Of a DNA stretch of 64,000 bases, positions 32,593 to 45,021 are shown in pieces. Within the stretch, counting starts at the first letter, position 1; each line of letters begins with the position of its first letter. The stretch is taken from positions 51,430 through 115,429 of the forward strand of contig CACRXP010001242.1 in the NCBI GenBank assembly GCA_902702965.1, in the 5' to 3' direction. Below the pieces are notes generated by a model, which made no database searches, was not told where the DNA came from, and saw nothing but the letters and a program-made list of their open reading frames with translations. The position numbers and the translations under genes are program-made. The DNA is from Spirometra erinaceieuropaei. Taxonomy: Eukaryota > Platyhelminthes > Cestoda > Diphyllobothriidea > Diphyllobothriidae.

Positions 32593-33589
32593 GTAAGACC
32601 CTATACCAGAATTCACATTTACTGTGGTTGCACGTGGCGAATCAAGAGCTTAGACTTATGATACGCCCACCTTTCATTTTTCGGTTGTGTCTCTGTGGGT
32701 GTTGCGGTACGTGCGATCCGCGACTCTGATTTTTAGTCAAAGGCCAAATCCACAGCTACTGCCCAGAAATACTGCATAACCAGGAACAGTGTTAATTCAC
32801 ATTTTAATGTGGAAGAATAAAATTGAATCCTACCGATAGGGTCGTTTAATGTGGCAAAACAGTTTTTTTTAATTTGACATGCACGGCTAACTGTTTAATG
32901 TCCCATATTGGGGAACAGACTGCATCCTAGTTTACACAAAAAAGAGCTTAAACTTGTCGAGTGCTACAGTGTGGTCTGCACTGCCGTACAGCCGTGCAAA
33001 TTAGTCCTTCTTTCGTTATCAGACAACCGCTGGCCTTTTGTATTCTAAGATGCTTTAGAATACAACGTTTTCATTAATTCTTGAGTTACTAGCGAATGCG
33101 TAAAAGGCTTATTTACAAAATAACAGGGCATATGAAAGGGTTTATTTGGATTCCATGTTTTTACTGCTCAGCTGTCTGTAGCCTCACGTGATTTAGTGAT
33201 TTATCCATTCATCCAAACAGGCACACGCTTCTTATTAACGACAAAACATTGAACTAACCTGTTATATCAGTTAAAAAAAGTTGATTTATTTTTTTTTCTA
33301 AGTATGTCTTACATACAATCTGTAAGAAGAAATTTCCTGAGAAGCCATGCTACCCTAATGAGCATTTAAATAGAAACGAAAGTCTTACCTAGTTGCAAAG
33401 GATAGTTGATAAGACACTAAACACAGGTGATGGTAATCCTTTGAAAAATGCTACCAATACTGTCCATTTCACCTTAAAACCTGCACCTTATTTACAAAGA
33501 TTTAGTCAACGGTTATAGTAGCAGGACTTGTCCACGAACACAAGTTATTAAAATGTCTCAAGTCTGGAACCGAAGTTGTCGAACGCAAT

Positions 33590-33912
33590 AAATTTGAAAG
33601 ACAATTTGACGAGCATACGTCTACTTCCGATAGATTCTCCTCAGGCCTGTACATTTATATGTTTATTGAAGTAATGAATTAAAAAATACGGGCAAATAGA
33701 TAATTATGCTATAGCTCGGGTCTAGATAGGGGAGAGGGGGAGCAAAACACCACAGCACTTTCCCCCCTCCTCTTGCCTCCCTAAATTATCTTCTTGACCG
33801 TATCTTTTGATTCCTCACTTCAATAAGCATATAAATGTACAGGCCTGAAGAGAATTTATCGAAAGCAGACGTGTGCTCGCCAAATTGCCTTTTGAATTGT
33901 ACAGCGGAAGTA
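33590..33912. mobile_element. ~320 bp MITE-like foldback
   Basis: The left arm includes CTCAGGCCTGTACATTTATA, inverted on the right as TATAAATGTACAGGCCTGA. Arms extend ~90 bp outward to CAATTTGACGAGC and GCTCGCCAAATTG. No ORF. Confidence 0.8.
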
Positions 33913-34114
33913 TCCGTAACTCTAAAACGAACGCAATAAAGTTAAAAATGGTGGTCATCTATGCGACATATACCACTTTGTACACTAACTCGAATGTGTG
34001 CAGTTTTGTCTACTTACCTGGTCTTTCAAAGTGCTTATTGCAGCCGTTCAGTTAATTTCTTAAGTTTTTGAATTTCTTCTCCCGTCCAATATAATGATTC
34101 GAAGGAAGTCCTCA

Positions 34115-34198
34115 TGTGCAATGATTTACCGTACTAACCACACAGGTATTGGGCTTTTAGCTAATACCTGTGTTGTTAGTACGGTAAATCACTGCACA
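34115..34198. ncRNA. 84 nt near-perfect hairpin
   Basis: Arms of ~36 nt (GATTTACCGTACTAACCACA and its complement, two mismatches) flank a 12 nt loop. The size and pairing resemble a small-RNA precursor or a very short MITE. Expression is not shown. Confidence 0.5.
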
Positions 34199-35249
34199 GT
34201 TCTATACTACTGGCTGCATGTTGGCGGTTTATGAATATTAAGCGGATATTCCGCAGTAGCTGGTGGATTTCAGCTCAAATATTCATATCAACTTTTGGAC
34301 CGTGTCTGAAAGCGCCCGTTTCGAAAGATTCACTCCAAGTGCGCGCATTAATTTCCTCGGGAATTAAACAAGGCAAGACGTCTTCATGATAAAGAGAGCA
34401 GGGATATAGTGTTGAATCCTCAGAACAGGCATGCTTGTTTTCACAGCGCTAGATGAATGTATTATTTGGAGAGACATCATTGTGTTTTCGATATTCAAAC
34501 TACGAATGGGTGTTTATTTCCCGAAAACCAGTTTTTCGGAAAAATCGATCAAAAAGCACTTAGCAAAGGAGCCATCAATAAGTATTGGTATGCCACACAT
34601 ACACGTACTTTCATGCAACTTGTCTGGGAGGAGATTCTGATTACTGGCTCATGTTGATAAAGAAGTTGCACGTTTTCGAAGTCATGCTCTCTGAAGGAAT
34701 TATGGGCCATTCGGTATGTCCACTTGGATGCTACACACGAAAGCTCACGAATAAAGGAAATTGACAAGAACCAAATGCACATGGAACGCTGACATGGAGT
34801 TTGTCATTGCTATTTGGATCCGTTTATAGTTTTGCACATGTGTTGTACAGTGGGTGACCTAACTCCTGAAAACTGTCGGAATTTACGAGTACTTCCTTAC
34901 CATCCGCAAACCGACACGACTGTGTGAATTCAATATCTCCGTTAATAAAAAAAAACAAATTTAGAAGCGTTAAAGGCATCGAATAAGCATTATAGGCAGT
35001 GCTGCGTTGTTTGAAAATGCCAATGTTTTTAGAAAAACGCAAAATTCCGAAAAAGGCAAAAATGGTTGAAATATATCAAACTTTATTTTTAAATGTGCGA
35101 AATGTCTACTCATGCAAAATATTGGATAAATAAAAACCACAAATAGAATAACTTTAGAGAATATTTTTGCATTGAATTTTGCATTTGGGTATCCTTTAAG
35201 AATTAAGTCAATTTCAGGTATGGTGTTTTGCCAACAGCCCCCATTCTGA

Positions 35250-35790
35250 GCATAGAGTCCAAGGCATTTTTCCAGGGAATCGTCTTGTTCCTCATGCTTT
35301 TGAATTGACTTAGATTGGGTTCAATAAGGGAAGCAAGGTTCTTCTTGATTTCGCCGATAAGGACATCATAGCAAAAAAAGGTTTCATAAGATCACATGCC
35401 ACCAAGCCAATCGGTGACTGACAAATTTAGATAGAACTGTCCAGTGTTACCGTAAAAATGCCAATTTTTGTTTGTGAGGTCAGCTTTTCGCCCGTAAAAG
35501 TAATTCGTACTTCTCGTTTGTTCTGTATCACGTTGAGTTTTAGAGTGACCCTGAAATATCGCTGGATACTTTAAGATTTGCAATAGGTTCATTCGATTGC
35601 CCGTAGAGACTGATTCTTTATTATGTAAATATTAAAACCTTTAACATAAGGTACCGTCTGAAAGCATTTACCTACGTGAAGTGTTTGGACACATTTTTTA
35701 ATGTAAAACGTCGTCTGGGTCATATTTGAAGACCCACGAAAACCCACAAACTGAGCGTCCACAACAAATGGCAATAACAAATATGCTTTC
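35250..35790 (-). repeat. Dispersed repeat, copy 2 (inverted)
   Basis: The reverse strand encodes KYPAIFQGHSKTQRDTEQ and TGQFYLNLSVTD, matching copy 1 at 23430-23900. Flanking non-coding parts also match in patches. Confidence 0.55.
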
Positions 35791-36173
35791 AGTCAATTAG
35801 AAATATTTTTTTAATAAGTTTCCTTTTCAAGAAGTGCTTTGATACTTTATTCCTCTGGCAGATGTCTGCGTATTTTAGTTTTTGTAGGATGAGGCTAAGA
35901 AAATAATTGATACTTTCGGCCGTTTCTTTCAAGTTGCCGAAAGTTACCGATATTTTTCCGCCGAAAACGTGAGAACATGCCGTTTTCTTTCTTTATTTTT
36001 ATTCTCTTATTTAACTACCACTTAGGTATCGTTTTATGTGGATTGGAACATCCAATGCGAAATTGGCGAACATCCCATAAGAAGATGCGGTATGAAATTT
36101 GAGTGTATCATGCGTTCTTGGTATGCTAATTTTGTCAAAATCTGCCTAACCAGTATTGCATTCACTGCTGTAG

Positions 36174-36329
36174 AAAACGAAGTACATGACAGTGCGCGCT
36201 CAATGCTGACGGTTTCCCTTCACGTTACGAGGTTTCAAGCCCCAAGCAAGCGCTACAGAACTGTGCGTGCAATCGTTGTCCAAGGAGAAACAAAAAACAT
36301 CCTAACAAAAATTGTTGACTTTGGTTCAA
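36174..36329 (+). CDS. Gene B exon A1 (unit 1)
   Basis: The exon is 156 nt, phase 1 to 1, with acceptor GCTGTAG and donor gtgagt. It encodes NEVHDSARSMLTVSLHVTRF, RYRTVRAIVVQGE and LTKIVDFGS. The A-type ending DFG is present. It can join exon B2 directly in frame (Thr at the junction). Confidence 0.8.
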
Positions 36330-39300
36330 GTGAGTCTTCCAGTTTTGGCATTGTTCCATAGCATGATCCCAGGAAACTTTGCAAATATGTTACGACTGGC
36401 TAGCTCTCACATTCGGACCAAAACAGAAGAGATGCTTGGTATAAAAAGATGACCAGGAATGCCTTTAAAAATAATAGTGCTGGTTGGTAGGCAGAACAGG
36501 AAAATTGCGGCTGTGGCAGAGCCTGTGGTTAAGTGGACTTTAAAATCCAAATGCCTTCCAAGAATAGAAGCGGTAGACGGAACTCGTAACATTCCAAGTG
36601 ACAAGGCCTACTTTATGCGGCTCTCCGGATAGTAGAGATTTTGAACTAATGGGTTGCAAATGTCGTCCATTTGGAATTTTATTGAGATTGCAGTACTGTA
36701 ACGGCATTTACTGGTCATATAGTCTGATCTTCATTGTTTGTTTTAAACGGACTGTCCTCAATTGAACTTTAAACTGAAGGATTATTTTTAGGAATACCCG
36801 TCACCATGTTATAAATTTCTTATTTTTTGCTCAATTTTTGGTATGGGAATTTAGATTTTCTAGAATTAAATGGACATCATAAGCAAAATATTTAACATTC
36901 AGAGTTGAAATAACAGTGTTTTTTAAGCATTCGTCGAGGCTGATACCCTTGAAAGTTACAGCCGATGAACTTGTCATACAGAAACTTGTGCCTACTTGAA
37001 GGCAGAGGAAAAGAATAAAAAACTACAAATGGCAGGTCTTGCAGTCCAATAAAAAGGAGTCTAATTTAAGGCACGCTGTATCACGCGATGTTAACAAAAG
37101 TACACAGAAAGGGGGGCTGTCACGAGCCGGAATATTAAGTAAATCCAAAGCACCACAGTAAAACACCTAAATCCTAGTACTGGACAGCATCAGGTGTCAC
37201 TGTTGTTAGTCTTATCACTGTGCACCAGATTTTAAAAGACGCAATTTTTCATTTCGTTGTAATTTTCTCCGCCTTCTTGGTTGTTTTTCATTTGCAAGCT
37301 GTCTTTCTCCGGCAAGTATTAGTACAATTACTCACACGCTTAATTTTGTTACGCGTTTTTGCCTATTGTGGTCCACGAAGAGAATACCGAATTATAAATG
37401 TAATCGGAAGGATTGGTTTTATTGACGCCTGCCTGAGACAATATTATTATCAACTACACGTTATTACGTCTACCACATGTTGCATTGTGAGCAAATAAAA
37501 CTTGGTTTTCGGCTTATGTTTCTGTAGAAACCTTGCATTGCTCTTGACTTAGAATATTGTTCCTAGATTGAAGATGGTCAGTTACAGTTGAGAAAACCTT
37601 TTAACAGCAACGGCAAATGGTGCTACTACAATTTATTACGCTTCCTACAGGCCTCAGTCTTTTATGTTTGTTGAGAAGCACTGGATTTCTAGCAAAGGAA
37701 ACGTGGCATAGGGTTTAATTTATTGAGCAATCCTTTCACTGTTACCAACTTGGAATTTTCCTTCCAGATCGAAGATAATAAGTTGTTTGTGGTGAATCCC
37801 TCTGTTAGTAGTCAGCAATATTTTTCCATTGGCCTTATATAAATGACCTCAAAAGAAGATAAATCATCGCCAACTTCAAGGGGACAATCAGTGGTTAAAC
37901 TTTAACTGTACTCAGTAAAGAAGATCAAATACGTTGCACTGATCATTTTAGAAAGTTAATTTTCAGCAAAGCCATTGCATGCATTCTGACAACGGTAAAG
38001 TGGTTTAAGTAGCAAGACGATCTCGACTCATCAGCGACTACTCGGAGTTGTCTGCGTGCTCGAACACTGAGTCAAAAACATGTCGCATGTAATTTATTTT
38101 TGCCAAAACATGCCAAACAAAACTGCCATTGTAAGATTTTATTTGGTTCGTGGGTTCTCGGTTAGTCGTGCTCTGTGGAGCCTTAGCTAAGTCCCATTTG
38201 CAGACTCGACCAAATATGCATCCTTAAAGTCGAAGGCGATATATGTCCTCAACAAAGACATGTGAGTAATATGCTCTCGAGGAGATAAAAAAATATTGTT
38301 GTAATAGGTTTGCCCGTTTAAAGTTGTTTTGAAAGCATATGCTGCAAATGGAAGAAAGTGAAATGTCGCCCTCCTTCCTGCAATCCCCGGTGTTTCTGCC
38401 TCAGATGGCCAAACCTTGTATCCACGTATTCAAGTCAATTTGGTATTCTTGCCTGATGTTAGACCGCACAGGATGGCCCTGCGAATGTTACAATATCTTT
38501 AACATAGCTAATTTGGCATATTTGTCTTTCTTGGTTTTTTTTCATTCAAAATAAGCCGTAAAAAATGCTTACCAATTAAGAAGGACTAAAACTACCAGAC
38601 AGGGTTAGTTTGTTTGGGATTTCCCCTAAAACGTTTAGATATACAAAGGCATTGTGAGTGTATTAAGGCAAACGAGATTCTTACTGGTATTGTCATGATT
38701 TTAGAACAAAGTAGTTTAAAGAGGCTGTCTCTGTTTACCTAAAGATCAAAAAGAAATAATATGGTAACTCGCAGCTGCATGAGTGGAGGCTATTTTTGGG
38801 CCGTTTTTGTTCCCTTACTGTTCCCATTGCTTATATGCAGATGTTGGCCTGGGAAGTTGATAATATCGGATCTGCTGCGGTTGTAAATACACGTTCTAGT
38901 TAATTACATAGTCTGAAGATATTTTCCGTTCGAGAAGACTGTATCTTACCTAAAACACAATAAATTGAGCCATTGCATGTCGTTAGTGCGTTTTTGGAAA
39001 TAATATACCCGTGGCGTCGAGGTCTGAGCGATTTTCTGAAACGTTTGTAAAATTTCTTTGTGGAACGTTCCCACTTGCAAACCGCATCCGATGTCACACG
39101 TTTTTAGTAGTAGTCCTGCTTTTTAACATGCGCTCTCAACATCTTTTCGTTTGCTCAAAATTTTAAATGGCCATTTGATGATAACTGGGGCAGAGCTGAC
39201 GGACATTTCGAGAGAGACCTGGTTTCTAAAAATAATCACTTTGTTCGCAACCTGTTTCTTGGGGTTTTTCAAGCCCAAGGTGCCAATTTTGAAGTGCGCC

Positions 39301-40943
39301 AATTCGTGGTTGGCAAAACTTCCGATGTCTAATGAGAGGAGAAGAGGATCGAATACTCATACCGAGGCTAGGATAGCTAGCAAATGGGAAATTGCCCGAA
39401 TATAGGCTGAAGTGATTTCCGTTCAAACTTATAGACACTTTATCTGATTTAATTACATAGACACTTTCATATGACAAAAGAACTATCTTCGAAATAGGTC
39501 AGATGAATAAGCAAAATACTTTACACTACAGACGACAAAAAACTATCCTGTCAGTTCTCGCTATCACCTTTCATATGCTGTTGGTGACGAGTCTAACGAG
39601 TGCTTGCATAAATAAAATACCTTCTGTAATTTAATCAGCTTTGGGTGATCCACCGAAGTACCAGCATCCCGAACTATGTGCAAACCCACGATAAACCCCC
39701 AATTTCACGAAGCCGCCCCAGGTCTGTCGAATAAAGCGTCTCCTCGACGATAAGTAAACGTTAGCCAAGTGAGAATACAAAAATCGTGCAAAAAAATGAA
39801 AATCCGGGCAGAAATAGCATTTTCCTAAGGAAAACAAACATTCGAAATATAGTCAAACGTGCTAAATTATTGAAATTGATTTTTAGTGCGTGGTATTGAT
39901 GCTGTGCGGACGCCTACTTACAGTGAAGGCAGCATGAAGTCAAGAAAAAAGACCAGCCATGATCTTTATCTTGACACATTTCCCCAAATTTAGCGTATAA
40001 TGCAGTAGTCTACGAAACCAGCTACCAGATGTTTGAAAGGTTTGTCATGGTAGACCTTTAAAATTTTAATGAGAACCTTCCGCCTTTCGTATTACTTAAT
40101 ATGTGGCGGACTCAGACATAAATGACATTTCGATTTCATGGTTGGTGATCAACAAATTTCTGACTCTTCGTGAGGTCTTGTGTTGACGGACCGTTCAGTG
40201 GTCGGAAAACAAAGTAAAACCAGCAGATGTGGCGGCCAGCGAACATTTGGCTGTGTTCCAGTTGTATTTTTTTTTATTTCATTATCCTAAACTTTCTGAA
40301 TACGTTGAAGCGTTTCGTTTATCAGGAGCTCTTTAATTGTGATGGTGAATTCTCGGAGATTTTTGCGCCCTTTTTCTCTTAAGAGCTGCGAAATTCGCTA
40401 GGCCTTATGAGCGAAACCGTATTCTGAAGTGGTCATGTAATGCGTAAAATGTAAAATTTCCGTAGTCCATATACGTCCGCCGGTCACATGAAGTGCCGAA
40501 CTCGAAGTTCTGAGGGTATGTTTTCGGAATGAGTTTTTCGGGTTTAGGAGCCGAGACAGTTCTAGCCATTATAAGCTAGATGTCTCATTGGAGCTAAGTA
40601 TATGCGTTGTCTAAAATGAAGCCTAAAATGATGTCACCGTGTTCTCCCCCCGTTTTAGCCCTATTCAGATGCCTTTTTTGCAGTTTGATGCCATTATGTT
40701 TTTACCGTAGTTTCACCGTTTGTTTATAGATATGTTTTAGTGATGCTTTGCAGACAAAGCAAATATTACTGTAAAAGTAATTTGAATTCAGTGAGAGCCA
40801 CCAGTGGGACACATCATCCGTCTGTAGCGGCAAAAGTATTGTATTTGCATGAATCATTATCAATCACCCAATATCAGAACTTTTCATATTCACTTTCTGT
40901 CACCGGTTTCTAGAGTAAGCTTAGTTTCCGTCTGTGTTTTCAG
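36330..40943 (+). other. Gene B intron A1-B2
   Basis: A 4.6 kb AT-rich intron with no recognised repeat or exon. Micro-exons, if any, were not found. Confidence 0.45.
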
Positions 40944-41038
40944 CTGTATGGGATCCGATATGCAATACATACGACGGCACGTTTTCTTTCGCTGAGGAAC
41001 CAACGGACATAACGGCGTACCTTCCATTTAAGCCGCAG
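40944..41038 (+). CDS. Gene B exon B2 (unit 2)
   Basis: The exon is 95 nt, phase 1 to 0, with acceptor TTTTCAG and donor gttagt. It encodes VWDPICNTYDGTFSFAEEPT and AYLPFKPQ. It is paralogous to exons B and B1 (YDGTF against YNGTY). Confidence 0.8.
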
Positions 41039-41158
41039 GTTAGTCGCATGCAAGCCTAAATAATGCACACATTTTAAAGCAAATATCAACAAAACTATTC
41101 AACAAAAAATCTGCCACTTTATATTTCTTTGATAAAGACATTGTGAATGCATTTTTAG

Positions 41159-41243
41159 ACAGTCGTGATCGGACATGCTTACACCTTTACCAAAAATAAA
41201 TGTCAAAGTGAAAATGAAGTCCTTCAGTGTAAGCTGACTAACG
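41159..41243 (+). CDS. Gene B exon C2 (unit 2)
   Basis: The exon is 85 nt, phase 0 to 1, with acceptor TTTTTAG and donor gtacgt. It encodes TVVIGHAYTFTKNKCQSE and VLQCKLTN. The two Cys match KC...LTCK in exon C. Its last G completes the Val codon of exon D3. Confidence 0.8.
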
Positions 41244-41766
41244 GTACGTGCCTCATATATGCAGAAGTGATAAAAGTGTCACAAGAGTCGTTCGATATTG
41301 CTTATAGTCCTTATTGCTGGCACGAATTGTTTTATAAATTTCATTTTATCCTAGGATATTTATTGTGTTATAATGCAGAAGTGGTATTAAGATTCTAATA
41401 ACCAAGGTTAATTAATACGTTGAGCAATTTCTTTGGATGCTTAGTTCGGTTAAACATCCAACAGAGAGATGTTGGAGGGTATCAAGGAAATAATTTAGAA
41501 TTTCAGTCGATTCAGTCAATTTCCCGGTTGAGCTCCACAAGAGTCTAAGCGAGAGGCCGTCGGTCTAACGACAAGAATTCAATCCTGCCTAACAGGAAGC
41601 CCGTTAGCGTGTGCAGTAATGGCGTACAGCGATTTTAACGAATCACGCCAATCAAGAGTGCGATGTAATTAGAAAACGAGAAAAATTAAAAGGCATTTAC
41701 ACATACATAAAATAAAGTTCCTGGCTATCATCCCTGTTACAGCAAACACTTTTTGCTTGTTTCCAG
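41244..41766 (+). other. Gene B intron C2-D3
   Basis: A 523 bp intron. A tRNA-like flavour at 41525-41620 was not strong enough to call. No other feature is seen. Confidence 0.4.
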
Positions 41767-41907
41767 TTCCGGGATCGAATATATTCAAATTTGAAATCTT
41801 CAACGTCAGCAAAAGGGACATTCAAACTATCCGCTTCGATAACTCAGATGTCGAAAGTCCACAGTTCTATATTCTCTATCGGAAATTGCTGACCAGTCTT
41901 CCACAAT
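41767..41907 (+). CDS. Gene B exon D3 (unit 2; counterpart of gene A D1)
   Basis: The exon is 141 nt, phase 1 to 1, with acceptor TTTCCAG and donor gtgcgt. It encodes VPGSNIFKFEIFNVSKRDIQ and ends LLTSLPQ. NVS is a glycosylation sequon at the same place as NLT in D1. Confidence 0.85.
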
Positions 41908-42822
41908 GTGCGTTAAACATGCTGTGCATTGACCTATGTATAAATATGCAATAGCGCTATTTTTCAAGATGTTTCTGGTCGGTAGTTGAAAGTCACTGGC
42001 CAACGGACGCAAAGAGTTTATGAATTTAAGACGATGTTTGCAGAGCTGACTTAGAAATTTTTACTATACAAGCATTAGCTACAACTTTCTACTGAAGAAT
42101 CTTCTATTATTTATTAGTATATGACAATTTGTAGTTATCAGGGGTCGGATTTTATCTGAATTTCAGGGGCCATATCCCAGTTTTTTAACTCCGAATTTGT
42201 TAAATTATCGTCCTATGCATAAAGTATGTGCCTGATGGTTGTATATACAGGCCGTATTGGCTGCATCGATAATCGATTATATTAAGAGTATTGTATCTGA
42301 AAGTATGTAATCTACCATGGTGTTTAGGTTCATTCGTTAGAGGACATACTTCTAATTGAAATACCTAATCTGCAATTGATAGGGAGCGCGTCCCGTTGGA
42401 CTCTCTCGAGCCTAAATGGCAGCCGTACAGCGGCGCGAGACATATGCAAAATAGCACTACTAACAAAAACAAGGAAGATTCGAATGGCCCTTCCGGCCTG
42501 TTAGCCGTCGTCAGCCAGTCATGTTTACATTTCTGGGTTGGGTATTGTTGGCTGACGACGGTAAATAAGGCAGAAATGGCTATCTCCGTCTCCCTCGTCT
42601 TTGTCAGTTAAGCTATTCTGTCCTTAACGTGCCTACCAATCCTCGAAATTAAGGTCTATCTCGTCTGTTAAGCCAATGTCGTTTAGCATGCAACGTAGTG
42701 CGTTTCCCCACTAATCTCCCACAGTGTGAACTCTGGCCGGTTGCACTAAATCCCTCTCAGTCCATACAAACCGATGTCGTCTATCGTCTGGCAGAGGTAA
42801 TCAATGCTGCTTCATATTTTAG
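41908..42822 (+). other. Gene B intron D3-E
   Basis: A 915 bp intron, shorter than the 1.69 kb gene A intron. 42380-42610 carries pieces related to the SINE body and to the 6971-7217 inverted repeat. Confidence 0.5.
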
Positions 42823-42923
42823 TCCTGTTTTCACCGGAATTCTCCGCACCATTTGTGCACTGTCCACCACCATCCTCATACTACACCGACGTCAGTTGCA
42901 CGACCTTCCACAAACAACCGTTG
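42823..42923 (+). CDS. Gene B exon E (unit 2)
   Basis: The exon is 101 nt, phase 1 to 0, with acceptor ATTTTAG and donor gtaagc. It encodes LFSPEFSAPFVHCPPPSSYY and ends TFHKQPL. It is nearly identical to gene A exon E over its first half. Confidence 0.85.
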
Positions 42924-43511
42924 GTAAGCCAAGTGGGTCCGTTTAAATTAATCTCTGCTTTAGACACAAATTCAAACCTCTAGAGGATGGCATTAGTGTG
43001 TCGACGACTTCCTAAACTGCATAGCCGTTGCCCTAGTTAACTCGCATAAAGATGGAAGCGCGACTTCTGAGATAATGCACTGCTGGACAAGTAGACCTAC
43101 GCGTTAGTAGAGTCCGAACTTCGACTTAATGCTAGCCAACCATAATATCGCTCTTGGTATGTTTAAAAAATCGTGACCGGCTTCAAGGGCATATTTTGAC
43201 GTGTTTGCGGTCTTCGATTTGCAGAATGTTTTGTTAGCTGTGGACAAATATAAGACATTTGTTCCTTCTTTAGCTCTTCTTTGTTCTACCTGCAGTTGGC
43301 AGTTGTTAACTCAACTTCGTTGTAGTCTTAGACAAGGTGCATCCGCAAATTCTGACATATGAATGGAAACGCTTTTCGTTTGTTGATTTCCTGTTTTTAA
43401 AAAATATGTTGTCGTCCTATTCGAAGACCAGAAACCTCCCATTGATGCTTATCTGTAATCATGGTTATCCTTACGCAATGCTATATTTTTTGAGGATTTG
43501 ACGGTTCTCAG
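42924..43511 (+). other. Gene B intron E-F
   Basis: A 588 bp intron with patches alignable to gene A 2837-3403. Confidence 0.5.
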
Positions 43512-43561
43512 GGGAAACACTGTTCTTTGTGACGCGAAACATGCCGGCAGTCCAAAATGCC
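43512..43561 (+). CDS. Gene B exon F (unit 2), one base out of frame
   Basis: Acceptor TTCTCAG and donor gtgagt. The conserved frame reads GNTVLCDAKHAGSPKC, as in gene A exon F. From the only visible acceptor the exon is 50 nt, not 49. In frame with exon E it meets TGA after six codons. Either an unseen acceptor is used, the assembly has an indel, or the copy is damaged. Confidence 0.55.
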
Positions 43562-44281
43562 GTGAGTAACTATGAAAGAAAGTGATTTTTTTCTTTTGAT
43601 TTCACTATAGGTTCTAGAGACACCCAGACTTTCATGTGGGTGGTGTCGTCGCATATTTCACACTTTGAATCTGTACCTGTCCATCTGTTTCACATATTTC
43701 TTAGATGTTCTGTTAATCGTACTAGTCACGCCAATGGTGTTAAAGCATGACATATAGACAGAAATATGCCAGGGACATCAAAATATCTTTCCATCTACTC
43801 AACTCAGCCACTTAGGCAAGAACTCGTAGAATTAATCAGATTTTGACGCTGGACGACTCGGAGTTTATTTAAAAAATCAAATGCAAAATAAACAAATCTT
43901 TAAGACCGCCCCTCTCTTTTCCGGTTTTCATTCTTCGCAGTCAGATCTAAAAAGCTAGTAGGCTTTTATCATACTCAATAACTTTCGCATTCTTTTATAA
44001 ACAATCAAAATACAAACGTTCTGGGATTGGGCCTTTTCTTGAGTGTTGGCATACAGCTGTGCTTAGCTGTCAAGTTGCAAAAACACATGCGACAACGGTC
44101 CACCGACTCAGACTGCAGAACAGAAAAAAAGACAAAGGCGATAATTTCGCCCAGAGGTCGGAGGGCTTGCATACTAGGAATTATGCCGATCTGGGAATTA
44201 GTTGAACTTTCTACAAAGAGGCCTTCTGAGTGTGGGCTTCCTTATTTGCCAAGTTGGACCGTCAATTCCCGGCCCATTGGG

Positions 44282-44294
44282 TTGTATTTAAGCT
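44282..44294 (+). repeat. Target-site duplication, left
   Basis: TTGTATTTAAGCT, identical to 45901-45913. The unduplicated relative in gene A is at ~4305-4317. Confidence 0.85.
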
Positions 44295-44343
44295 GATCAG
44301 AAGAAGAAGCGATCGCTGGAACAATGGCTTTATTCGCCTGACG

Positions 44344-44373
44344 TTTCGGATTCTCTCTTGAATCCATCATCAG
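44344..44373 (-). ncRNA. Hammerhead ribozyme-like core (copy 5)
   Basis: On the minus strand: CTGATGA, stem II GGATTC/GAATCC with loop AAGAGA, then GAAA. Stem II is six perfect Watson-Crick pairs. It uses U-A where copies 2 and 3 have a U-G pair, a covariation-type change. Confidence 0.74.
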
Positions 44374-44439
44374 AGACAGTTGCAGAAAAGGGTGGCTTGT
44401 GTACAGGAAGTCGCAGTATTTATAGGATGCGGTCGCCAT

Positions 44440-45021
44440 GCTATCGCATACCTACAGCAATTAACCGTGCTCACTTCATCAAGGATTGTTGCCCGCTGGT
44501 GCGCTAATTGCTTGATGGCCGGCATGCAAGTTGTTAATTGCTGACATCTCATCACCCGTGTTGGATGCTGGCGTGATGATTGCTCGGCCATCTGGCTCAC
44601 GTGCTTGCGCGCTCCTTGAGTGGTCAATATCTTTGGCCAGTCTATGCCTCAGGACAGAATATGGAGTGGGGATGTCGTTGCACTTGTTGATAGACTGAGG
44701 TCCCGTGAACCATGACTCAAGCAACTCGCGGCTCACGCGATTATCCCCTCTCGCGAGAATTTCGGCATCATCGAACTTGAATGTGTGGCCGGGTCTCGTC
44801 GAATGGGCCGCGACCTGAGAGTTGGCGTCATTTCTCCGTACAGCTGCCACGTGTTCGGCGATTCGCGTCCGGAGCAGTCTTCCAGTTTCTCCGACGTAGT
44901 TGCTTTGTCCGCAACTGCACCAGATCCGGTAAACGACTCCAGATGTTTCTTGCCGTGGCAGTGGGTCTTTTGGTCTCATCACTTGACGCCTCATGGTGGC
45001 CTCCGGTCTGTACGCAACTCC
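44440..45021 (-). CDS. PLE GIY-YIG endonuclease domain
   Basis: The minus-strand frame gives TSGVVYRIWCSCGQSNYVGE followed by TGRLLRTRIAEHVAAV, the GIY-YIG motif (VVYRI...NYVGET) with the catalytic-type Arg. CSCGQ retains Cys typical of PLE endonucleases, and LLESWFTGPQSIN carries the Glu of the family. The frame begins at the GVGVAYRPEA join and stays open through the domain. It cuts DNA for element insertion (family knowledge). It is separated from, and inverted relative to, the RT next to it, so no full polyprotein is made. Confidence 0.8.

Larger units (their letters stand above)
32593..36173 (+). other. Gene B intron(s) E1-A1
   Basis: An F-type exon is expected but not identified. The stretch holds a foldback element (33590-33912), an 84 nt hairpin (34115-34198) and dispersed repeat copy 2 (35250-35790). 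No other gene is seen. Confidence 0.5.

Noticed and set aside
32655..32710. Candidate missing F exon with several Cys codons before gtacgt
   Set aside because: Start phase does not fit exon E1 and there is no resemblance to other F exons.
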